DNA of 64,000 nt, from contig NZ_PZPO01000005.1 in NCBI RefSeq assembly GCF_013306565.1, positions 62,001-126,000 of the forward strand. Direction: 5' to 3'. Shown piece by piece: positions 44,413 to 52,007 of the stretch. The notes beneath the pieces were generated by a model. That model made no database searches and had not been told where the DNA came from. It was given only the letters and a program-made list of their open reading frames with translations. Positions within the stretch are counted from its first letter, which is position 1. Each line of letters starts with the position of its first letter. This stretch comes from Hyphomicrobium sulfonivorans. GTDB lineage: Bacteria; Pseudomonadota; Alphaproteobacteria; Rhizobiales; Hyphomicrobiaceae. The position numbers were made by a program, and so were the translations under genes.

Positions 44413-45336
44413 TCACAGATCGACGGCACCCTTGTGCTCCGCCTTATCGTCGGGTTCGACGTGAATGATCACATCGGTGTTTATGAGCTCTTTCTCAATC
44501 GCATCTTCGATGCGGTCACAGATGTCGTGCGCCGCCTGCACGGACATTTCGCCCGGCACCACGAGATGAAACTCGATGAAGGTCAGCGGGCCGGCCGTGC
44601 GCGTTCGGATATCGTGCGCCTGCAGCGCGCCGTCGCCGTTGGCACGAATGGCATCCTTGATACGTGCCTCGATCTCCGGCGAAGCGGCATGGTCCATAAG
44701 CTGGCTCATGGACTGCGCCGTGATTTTGTAGCCCATATAAAGAATGTTGATCGCGACGGCGGTTGCCATCAGCGGATCGAGAATGCTCCATCCTGTCAGC
44801 ACCACCAGGCCGAGGCCGATCAGCACGCCGACCGAGGTGATGACATCCGTAAACAAATGATGGCCGTCGCCTTCGAGCGCAGGCGATTTCCACGCCCGCC
44901 CGCGTCGGATCAGCAACGTCGCCCATGCGGCGTTGAGCGCGGTTGCGACGCCGCTCACCAGCATGCCCACGATGGGCTGATCAAGCGTGCGCGGTACCAG
45001 GAATGCCTGATACGCTTCGTGAAAAATCAGCAGCGCCGCAACGATGATCAGCGCGCCTTCCAGCACCGCGGCGAAATACTCAGCCTTGTGATGACCGAAC
45101 GGGTGCCCGCGATCGGGCGGCTGCATACTGATGCGGATGGCGATCAGCGCGGCAACGGCGGTCACCAGATTGACGATGCTTTCAAGCGCGTCGGAAAACA
45201 GCGCCACGCTGCCCGTCATCAGATACGCGGCGTACTTAATGCCCATGACCAGCAGCGCAACCGCAATGCTGGTGGCGGCGAATAGCTGATGCCTCCGCTG
45301 GCTCGGCCGCGGCGAGGAATGTGAGACGGTGTGCAT
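44413..45336 (-). CDS. Cation diffusion facilitator family transporter
   Basis: 307 residues. About six membrane helices are followed by a cytoplasmic C-terminal domain. The first metal-site region is GSVALFSDALESIVNLV and the fifth-helix one is GDGHHLFTDVITSVGV. A conserved HPFGHHKAEYFAAVLEG lies between. The C-terminal domain (from about 210) carries the DIRTRTAGPLTFIEFHLVVPGEM strand of the family's dimerisation fold. Likely metals are Zn2+, Fe2+ or Mn2+. ATG 45336 is preferred; the longer frame is not conserved. Confidence 0.92.
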   Translation of the reverse strand: MHTVSHSSPRPSQRRHQLFAATSIAVALLVMGIKYAAYLMTGSVALFSDALESIVNLVTAVAALIAIRISMQPPDRGHPFGHHKAEYFAAVLEGALIIVAALLIFHEAYQAFLVPRTLDQPIVGMLVSGVATALNAAWATLLIRRGRAWKSPALEGDGHHLFTDVITSVGVLIGLGLVVLTGWSILDPLMATAVAINILYMGYKITAQSMSQLMDHAASPEIEARIKDAIRANGDGALQAHDIRTRTAGPLTFIEFHLVVPGEMSVQAAHDICDRIEDAIEKELINTDVIIHVEPDDKAEHKGAVDL

Positions 45337-45646
45337 GGGCGCAGTTAGGCCGCCGTTGGAAACCTCTGCAAGTGTTTTAGATGCAGTGGTGACAATATCG
45401 CGCTGAACATTGCCCGCGTATTGCGAATGCTTCTCATTTTCGTCCCATCCGAGGGCGCGCCATGCACGCAATCCGGCGCTCCCTGCGATGCAACGGATCC
45501 ACGCTCTGGCCACGCATTGGGGTTAGATACATCTTTTTCCACACACCAGTCCGGCGCCTGCCTCCCTCTACATTCGCGAATCTGATGGGAGATGGAGCTC
45601 AGTTGAGAACGTAGCCGCGTTGCGGCGCGGGGGAGGGGTGACGGCT
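45337..45646. other. Intergenic region
   Basis: 310-bp divergent spacer between the cation transporter and the YdjM-like gene. No gene, hairpin or repeat is evident. A good Shine-Dalgarno (GGGGAGGGG) sits directly before the YdjM-like start. Confidence 0.5.
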
Positions 45647-46498
45647 ATGGCAAATTTCCCAACGCATATCGTTGTTGGAACGCTGGTGGCAGGTTCGCTC
45701 GCCACGCTGACATTGGCGGCGGATGTGATCGCGCCGGAAAACCTTGTGGCGGTCACACTGGCTGGCTCGCTAGGGTCTGTCCTGCCGGACATCGATCTGA
45801 AGGATTCCCGCCCCAGCCGCGCGCTGTTCTCTGGCCTCGCGGTGTTCTTCGCATTCGTGTTGCTGTTTCAGTTCGCGCCCAAGCTCTCAATTGCCGAGAT
45901 GTGGCTGTTATGGCTGGGGACGCTGCTGTTCGTCCGCTACGGATTGCACACGGCGTTCCATCGTCTCGCGACCCATCGCGGGCTTTGGCATTCACTGGTG
46001 GCCGGGCTCGCCTGTGCCTTCTTCACCATGATCGTCTTCTATTATTTGTTTGATCGCCATGAGGGCGTCGCCTGGCTCGCCGGCGGCTTCCTGTTCATCG
46101 GCTATCTGACGCATCTTGTGCTGGATGAGATCTACTCGGTGGATGTGCTGGGCAATCGCATCAAGCGTTCGTTCGGCACGGCCTTTAAACTGTTCGACCG
46201 CCGCAACCCGACCGGTTCGGCTCTGATGGGGGCGACGGCTCTGGGGCTGCTGTTCCTGACGCCGCCGATTGCCACGTTCTATGATGGCATCACGTCGCGC
46301 TCCATGTGGGATTCGCTGCACGCGCGTCTGTTGCCGCAGGAAATGTGGTTCGCCACGGTGCTTAACCAGAACCGTCTGGCGCGCGCTGCTCAACCGTCGA
46401 CGCCGCTGGCGACGGGATCTATTCCGGCAGCGCCCGCGGAGGGTGCCCCCTCATCGGCGGCGGAGCCCGAGCAGCCAGCATCTGACGCAGCCCCGTAA
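45647..46498 (+). CDS. YdjM-like membrane-bound metal-dependent hydrolase family protein
   Basis: 283 residues. Conserved patterns of the YdjM/PF04307 type are visible. An N-terminal NFPTHIVVGTLVAG is followed by VLPDIDLKDSRPSR, then HRLATHRGLWHS and GYLTHLVLDEIYS with paired His/Asp residues that could bind metal. Four to five helices span the N-terminal 170 residues; the C-terminal 60 are Pro/Ala-rich and disordered. ATG 45647 has a strong Shine-Dalgarno. In enterobacteria the relative is SOS-regulated; no LexA box was found here. Confidence 0.82.
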   Translation: MANFPTHIVVGTLVAGSLATLTLAADVIAPENLVAVTLAGSLGSVLPDIDLKDSRPSRALFSGLAVFFAFVLLFQFAPKLSIAEMWLLWLGTLLFVRYGLHTAFHRLATHRGLWHSLVAGLACAFFTMIVFYYLFDRHEGVAWLAGGFLFIGYLTHLVLDEIYSVDVLGNRIKRSFGTAFKLFDRRNPTGSALMGATALGLLFLTPPIATFYDGITSRSMWDSLHARLLPQEMWFATVLNQNRLARAAQPSTPLATGSIPAAPAEGAPSSAAEPEQPASDAAP

Positions 46499-46720
46499 TG
46501 TATCGGATTGCGAGCATGACGCATGCGGCCTGATGGACATCAGAACCGGACTGCTATGGCTAATGCGCGGTAAAAATTGCAGCCAGAATGATATGAAAAA
46601 CGTGATTATGCAGCAGACGTAAAGTTCTGTTCACCGCGTTCAAAAGGCCGCTCTTTATGTTTCCCATTTAGAAGACACATTGGCGTCTAGTGAGACGTGT
46701 CTGAACGTGGGAGAGCGCAT

Positions 46721-47953
46721 TTGAACTACCTTGCGAACAAATTTTCGGCCTGTGCCAGTCGACTTGCCCGCAAGGATGATGGTGCGGTCGCAATTATGAT
46801 TGCATTCCTGTTTGTGCTTATCGCCATGGGCGCCGGTATCGCCATTGACTACGGTCGTACCGTGCACGCGCAGACGAAGATGCAGGCAGCGCTGGATAGC
46901 GCAGTTCTTGCTGGCGCGCGCGCTGCGGAAGGTGAGCAGATCAGCGTCGCTGAGAAGATGTTCACGACCAACTTCGATCAGAACGCCGCGAGTGGCGTCT
47001 CAACGGCCTTCAAGTCGTACGGCGATGGCGTGTTTGGCGGCACCGCTACGGGTGTGGTCAAGACGACGCTTGCCGGCATTCTCGGCGTGAAGCAGCTTGA
47101 TGTCGGCGTTGCGTCGAAGGCCAAAGGCGTTGGCATGGGCCAGACCGATGAGGGCGTGTTCTGCATTCTTGCATTGGACAAGACGGCCAGTCAGGCACTG
47201 CTGTTGAACTCTGGCGCCGAGATCAAGGCCCCGGGCTGTGAGATCCACGTAGAATCGAAGGCCAACAATGCCGCGGTGTTTAACGCAGGTACCGTTGTCG
47301 AAAGTCCGCGTATCTGCATTGAGAGCACGAGTGTATTGATCAACGGCAACAACCGGCCGAAGAATCTGGAGCTTGGCTGCACGGTTGATGACGATCCCTA
47401 CAAGGGAAAGCTGGTGGAGCCATCTACCTCGAAGTGCGACTTCAGCAACATGAATTACAACGATGCCAACGTAACGCTTAGCCCTGGCGTTTACTGCGGT
47501 TGGATCAACTTCAACGGCGGCGTGAAAAACGTCACGCTGAAGCCTGGTCTTTACGTCATTAAGAACGGCGGCTGGAATGCGCTGGGCAGCTGGAAGGGCG
47601 AAGGCGTTACATTCTATTTCGCCGACCAGTCTAAGATCCAGTTCAACGGCGGCGCTAAGGTAGATGTGACGGCACCAACCAGCGGCACGTACAAGGACAT
47701 CGTCATCTTCGAGAAGAGCGGCATGCAGCGCTCGCAGTTGGTGTTCAACGATAACGACATGAACTTCCGTGGCATGATGTACTTGCCGAGCCGCGACGTG
47801 ACGTTCAACGGTGGGTCCAAACTGAACAACAGAACGATGACCCTCATCGTCAATACGTTGATCCTCAACCAGACGAAGTGGGATCTGACGGCTGCGATTA
47901 AAGACGGCAAGTCGGTAAGCGCAGGCATCAAGTCGCTGCATCTGATCGAGTAG
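46721..47953 (+). CDS. TadG-like pilus-associated protein with beta-helix-like tail
   Basis: 410 residues. An N-terminal charged segment, then one hydrophobic helix AVAIMIAFLFVLIAMGAGIAIDYG followed by RTVHAQTKMQAALDSAVLAGARA, is the TadE/TadG prepilin-like signature. The rest is Asn/Gly/Val-rich with repeating GVYCGWINFNGGVKNVTLKPGLYV-type strands, suggesting a right-handed beta helix. The start is uncertain: TTG 46721 follows GGGAGAG; GTG 46697 adds eight residues. No other tad genes are near, so it is an orphan. A bidirectional terminator follows. Confidence 0.82.
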   Translation: MNYLANKFSACASRLARKDDGAVAIMIAFLFVLIAMGAGIAIDYGRTVHAQTKMQAALDSAVLAGARAAEGEQISVAEKMFTTNFDQNAASGVSTAFKSYGDGVFGGTATGVVKTTLAGILGVKQLDVGVASKAKGVGMGQTDEGVFCILALDKTASQALLLNSGAEIKAPGCEIHVESKANNAAVFNAGTVVESPRICIESTSVLINGNNRPKNLELGCTVDDDPYKGKLVEPSTSKCDFSNMNYNDANVTLSPGVYCGWINFNGGVKNVTLKPGLYVIKNGGWNALGSWKGEGVTFYFADQSKIQFNGGAKVDVTAPTSGTYKDIVIFEKSGMQRSQLVFNDNDMNFRGMMYLPSRDVTFNGGSKLNNRTMTLIVNTLILNQTKWDLTAAIKDGKSVSAGIKSLHLIE

Positions 47954-47974
47954 TCGGACGATCGGATCGGGAAT

Positions 47975-48015
47975 AAAAAACGGCGCTATCTCTTCCGAGA
48001 GGTGGCGCCGTTTTT
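47975..48015. terminator. Bidirectional rho-independent terminator
   Basis: AAAAAACGGCGC (47975-47986) pairs with GCGCCG plus a T run (48005-48015), with an inner CTCT/AGAG stem. The A and T flanks serve both strands, between the TadG-like gene and the convergent nuclease gene. Confidence 0.9.
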
Positions 48016-48036
48016 CTTTGAATGCGTGCGTGTGCG

Positions 48037-48681
48037 CTAGCCGCGTTTGCGCACCGGGTTGCTCGTGTAGCGATCACACCAGATGTTGCCGCGGTTTGGC
48101 CAGCGCTGTGCCAGCCCTTCATCCAACAGAATGCGGCTTACATCGCGGCCATCGGTCAGTTCAATATCAACCAGATTGCGCCCGTGTGGGTCTTTGCGCC
48201 CCGAGGAGCGCAGGCGGTAGCCGTCGACCAGAAGATCGCGCAGGCGGTTTCGCGCTGCGATGGCGATCACCCGTTCGTTTTCACAACCCGGGTCCGATAT
48301 TTCCGGCGTGTCGATGGCGATCAGTCGCCACTTCTCGCCCTGGTCGCGGCCGGTATCGCCATCGATGATGCAGTTGTTGCGCTGGAACGATGAACACAAC
48401 GGCACGGGACCACTTCGCATCTCGCCAACGGGAAGATTATACCGCTCCCAGGCGGCGATGGCTGCAAAGCCGAGGCATGCCAACAGCACTCCGCCCCAGA
48501 GCTGAAGCTTGGCGCGGCGGGCCCGTGCCAACCTCTGGGCGTAGCTGGACCGGCGCCGGCCTTTGCCACGTCGTTTGCCGCTGGCGCGTGTTCTCGGCCC
48601 GCGAAACGGCGTCGGGATGTCGGTGTCGAAAGGCGGGCGGTCCGAAGCGGCGGTCATGGACGCAGCTAGCGGCCTGACCAT
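48037..48681 (-). CDS. Membrane-anchored staphylococcal-nuclease-like (SNase) protein
   Basis: 214 residues. A very basic cytoplasmic tail (SGKRRGKGRRRSSYAQRLARARRAK) precedes one membrane helix (LWGGVLLACLGFAAIAAW). An SNase fold then follows: CIIDGDTG, WRLIAIDTPEISDPGC (Arg and Glu as in the nuclease active site), and DPHGRNLVDIELTDGRDVS with the second Arg. It would face the periplasm. A second in-frame ATG at 48657 is an alternative start. Ca2+-dependent nuclease activity is a family property, not shown here. Confidence 0.85.
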   Translation of the reverse strand: MVRPLAASMTAASDRPPFDTDIPTPFRGPRTRASGKRRGKGRRRSSYAQRLARARRAKLQLWGGVLLACLGFAAIAAWERYNLPVGEMRSGPVPLCSSFQRNNCIIDGDTGRDQGEKWRLIAIDTPEISDPGCENERVIAIAARNRLRDLLVDGYRLRSSGRKDPHGRNLVDIELTDGRDVSRILLDEGLAQRWPNRGNIWCDRYTSNPVRKRG

Positions 48682-48854
48682 CTAACAAACGGTTGGGAGG
48701 GGATGTTCAATCCACGCTAACGAGCTGTGGCAACAGGGCGGCAGACTGCGGCGAAACGGATTTCGTTGAAACATCACACATACACTTTGCAGTCCTATGT
48801 TGGTGTGCTACACGGCCTGTTCATCACTGACCTCGGCTTCGCTGAGGGTCGGAG

Positions 48855-48928
48855 GGCCACGTGGCGGAGTGGTGACGTAGCGGACTGCAAATCCGCGCAC
48901 CCCGGTTCGATTCCGGGCGTGGCCTCCA
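48855..48928 (+). tRNA. tRNA-Cys (anticodon GCA)
   Basis: 74 nt with encoded CCA. Acceptor GGCCACG (48855-48861) pairs with CGTGGCC before T-CCA. The anticodon stem GCGGA/TCCGC encloses CTGCAAA with anticodon GCA, reading UGC/UGU. The T arm CCCGG-TTCGATT-CCGGG is complete. Confidence 0.97.
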
Positions 48929-49148
48929 ATTTTCCTAATGATTTCCTCGCCAGGAGTGGCGCTCTGCGCCCACCGCGATAGACGCTGATGCCTGCTGACG
49001 CACGCATCCACGCGGTTCCTGGGACTGTGCCGGCGGCGTCAACCGGCGGGACTAAACAGCGTGAAACCAAGCGGCGCACCCCATCGCATATCATCGGACG
49101 ATGCGTTATCGTGCGCCGCAATACGAAACAGATGTGCCGGAGACGACA

Positions 49149-49814
49149 ATGGTGGACGCCGCTACGCAGCGCCTGAATATGGTGGAAGGCCAGGTTCTTC
49201 CCAGTGACGTCACGGACCGCCGTATCCTGGACGCCATGCGTCGACTGCCGCGCGAGCGCTTCGTGCCTGAGGCGCTGACCGACATCGCCTACACCGACGA
49301 AGCGCTGCCGCTGACTGGCGAGGGCGCGGGCCGTCGTCGCCTTCTCGCCCCCCGTACGCAGGCCAAACTGTTGCAGCTGGCCGATATCAATGCCGGAGAT
49401 CGCGTTCTCGATGTTGGTTGCGCCACGGGCTACAGCGCGACCGTCCTGGCGGGCATGGGCGGCACGATCATCGCGCTCGAATGCGACGAAAACCTTGCGG
49501 ACGCCGCGCGCGCCAACCTTGCGGCGCTGGATATCAAGAACGTTGAAGTGAATCTGGCGCCGCTGGCTGCTGGCTCGGTGAACAATGCGCCGTTTGACGC
49601 GATCGTCATCGAGGGCGCGATCGAAGTGGTGCCGGACGACCTGCTTGATCAATTGAAAGACGGCGGGCGTCTGGTGGCAATCCTCGTGCAGGATGGCGTC
49701 GGCACTGCCACGCTGTGGAAGCGGCTTGGCCGCAGCGCTGATCCATGGGGCGCATTTGACGTCGCCGCGCCGGTGCTGCCGGGCTTTGCGCGCAAGGCTG
49801 CTTTCGCGCTCTGA
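49149..49814 (+). CDS. Protein-L-isoaspartate O-methyltransferase family protein
   Basis: 221 residues with a class I SAM methyltransferase fold: VLDVGCATGYSATVLAGMGG (motif I), IALECDENLADAARAN, and FDAIVIEGAIEVVP. The N-terminus ILDAMRRLPRERFVPE matches the PIMT family. ATG 49149 follows GGAGACG. In Rhizobiales this gene typically precedes tolC, as here; whether it repairs isoaspartate or methylates another target is uncertain. A terminator follows. Confidence 0.92.
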   Translation: MVDAATQRLNMVEGQVLPSDVTDRRILDAMRRLPRERFVPEALTDIAYTDEALPLTGEGAGRRRLLAPRTQAKLLQLADINAGDRVLDVGCATGYSATVLAGMGGTIIALECDENLADAARANLAALDIKNVEVNLAPLAAGSVNNAPFDAIVIEGAIEVVPDDLLDQLKDGGRLVAILVQDGVGTATLWKRLGRSADPWGAFDVAAPVLPGFARKAAFAL

Positions 49815-49835
49815 TTGTTCTCACTCAAAAAAAGT

Positions 49836-49867
49836 GGCGGCTGTGATAGCGCGGCCGCCTTTTTTTA
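49836..49867 (+). terminator. Rho-independent terminator
   Basis: GGCGGC (49836-49841) pairs with GCCGCC (49854-49859), followed by eight T residues. It separates the methyltransferase gene from tolC. A run of A residues before the stem makes it partly bidirectional. Confidence 0.9.
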
Positions 49868-50202
49868 TCTGAAGTTTGGCCCCTGCTGCGCAGGTTGACC
49901 TTGGTGAGATAGTGTTTGTGGCGGGCGTCGCATGTGGGGTTCCGACGCTTTGTTGCAGAGATTCGAAAAAGAATTTTGGGGATAACATGCGCTTATGCGC
50001 TGAAATTGCGGCCGCCTGACGCGCCTTGTGTGGGATTGCAGCAACGGTTTCCCGCAGGTTTTCCCCATTCTATCCCCGGCCCCTACACAAATTCCAACGC
50101 ACACCCCAGAGTCTGGACGGTTTCGCGATTCCGCTCAACGAGTTGGGTGCTGGAACGCCTGTGTGCGCAGCGTATGCAGGAATGGGGGCCTTGGGGGTTG
50201 TA
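49868..50202. other. tolC leader region
   Basis: 335 bp with no gene that I can support. It should hold the tolC promoter. Several frames run through it, but none has a signal peptide or Shine-Dalgarno-preceded start other than tolC itself. Confidence 0.45.
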
Positions 50203-51723
50203 ATGCGTTTGGCCATGAACAAGAAAAACGAACAACAACGGGCTAGCATCTTGGCAGATAGGTCAGCACGTCGGTTGCCATGGTCACCCTCGGGATGGCT
50301 GCAGCACTCCGCAGTCGGTCTCTCGGTATGTCTCGCAATCACTACGTTCAGCGCACCGGTAACTGCTGAATCGCTGAAGGAAGCATTGTCTGCCGCCTAC
50401 GCTTACAACCCGCGTCTCGATGCACAGCGGGCTTTCAAGCGGGCGACAGATGAGGAAGTTGCGCGGGCCATGTCGGGTTACCGCCCGACAATCCAAGGCA
50501 ATGCCGACATCGGCATCGAGCGTACCGACCAGCGTCCGAGCACGCTGCTTGACGGCGTAACCAAGCCGCGTGGCTATGGCATTCAGGCGGTGCAGCCGCT
50601 TTTCAGCGGGTTCCGCACCTATAACGCCGTCAACGAGGCGGAAGCCAACGTCCGCGCCGAAAAGGAAGTTCTGCGCGACGTTGAGCGCAGCGTCCTGTTG
50701 CAGGCGGTGACCGCGTACATGGACGTTGTGCGCGATCAGGAGCTTGTTCGCCTCAACGAGAACAACGTCAACGTGCTGTCGCGTGAGTTGCGCGCGGCGC
50801 AGGATCGCTTTTCCGTGGGTGAGGTGACGCGCACCGACGTGGCGCAGGCGGAAGCCCGCCGTGCCGATGCCGTTTCGCGTCTCGATGCCGCCCGCGCAAA
50901 CCTGCGCACCAGCCGCGGTGCCTATCAGCTGGTCATCGGCCATCAGCCGAGCGGGCTGCGTTGGCCCGGCCCGCCGAATGAGCTTCTGCCGCGCACGCAG
51001 CAGGAGGCTATCTCCGTCAGCAACCACGAAGATCCGCTGGTGGTGGCAGCACTGTTCCGGGAGCAGGTCGCCAAGTATCAGATCGAGCGGATACGCGGTG
51101 AGCTGCTGCCGACCGTTCAGCTTGAGGCCGGCTATAACGACCGTTTCGGTTCGTCGAAGCTGACGGATGAGGTGGAATCCACCTCGCTCGTTGGTCGCGC
51201 CATCATCCCGATTTACGAAGGTGGCGAAGTCTACGCCCGCGTGCGTCAGGCCAAGCAGAACCACATCGGTGTGCTGCAACAGATCCAGCAGGTTCGTACC
51301 GAGCAGGCGCAGAACGTGGTTGCAGCCTGGTCACAGCTTGAAGCCGCGCGTGCGCAGCTCGAGTCCGACCGCGTCGCCGTGGAATCGAACCGGGTCGCGC
51401 TTCAGGGCGTGCGCGAGGAAGAGAAGGTTGGCCAGCGCACGCTGCTCGACGTTCTCAACGCCGAGCTCGAATACCTGAACTCGCAGGTGAACCTGGAAAC
51501 CACGCGTCGCAATCTGGTGGTGGCGGCCTATGCGGTGCTGTCGTCGATGGGCCGACTGGATGCCGAATGGATCGGCGCCGCAGCTTATGTGTACGACCCC
51601 GACGTCAACTATCAGGAAGTCCGCCGCAAGTGGATCGGCCTCAGCATCACCTATGGCGATGGCCGCACGGAGACGTTTGAAGCGGATCCGGGCACTGACG
51701 CCAGCTGGGCGCCGGTCAAGTAA
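50203..51723 (+). CDS. tolC: TolC family outer membrane protein
   Basis: 506 residues. It is an outer-membrane channel for type I secretion and RND efflux. The N-terminus has a long basic region before a signal segment (VGLSVCLAITTFSAPVTA). The mature part starts ESLKEALSAAYAYNPRLDA, the TolC opening, then repeats the two coiled-coil/porin lobes (about 60-260 and 275-490, with the equatorial LLDVLNAELEYLNSQ near the end). ATG 50203 has a GGGGG Shine-Dalgarno; ATG 50215 is an alternative. The PopZ-like gene follows. Confidence 0.95.
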   Translation: MRLAMNKKNEQQRASILADRSARRLPWSPSGWLQHSAVGLSVCLAITTFSAPVTAESLKEALSAAYAYNPRLDAQRAFKRATDEEVARAMSGYRPTIQGNADIGIERTDQRPSTLLDGVTKPRGYGIQAVQPLFSGFRTYNAVNEAEANVRAEKEVLRDVERSVLLQAVTAYMDVVRDQELVRLNENNVNVLSRELRAAQDRFSVGEVTRTDVAQAEARRADAVSRLDAARANLRTSRGAYQLVIGHQPSGLRWPGPPNELLPRTQQEAISVSNHEDPLVVAALFREQVAKYQIERIRGELLPTVQLEAGYNDRFGSSKLTDEVESTSLVGRAIIPIYEGGEVYARVRQAKQNHIGVLQQIQQVRTEQAQNVVAAWSQLEAARAQLESDRVAVESNRVALQGVREEEKVGQRTLLDVLNAELEYLNSQVNLETTRRNLVVAAYAVLSSMGRLDAEWIGAAAYVYDPDVNYQEVRRKWIGLSITYGDGRTETFEADPGTDASWAPVK

Positions 51724-52007
51724 AGTCCGGGTCCGACGCCATCTTCCGACCGTCGTCCGGTTTGGGCAGCTCCGCCATAGAGCTGCCTATTATGGCCGTT
51801 AGCCAAGATCTCCAAAATACAACGGTTGCCCGCTGGAGTGCCGCATTCTTCCCGCTTGGGTGGATCTTTCCGTTCTCCAGGTTGTGCAGGCGTATTGAAG
51901 GGGATGGTTCGGCCGTTGTACGACCGGGGTGCGCTTGAGAACCTCACATTCCCTCGCTGGGGATGTTTGGGGCGGTTCTGGGTGCGTGGTGTGGAGGATG
52001 GCGCCTC

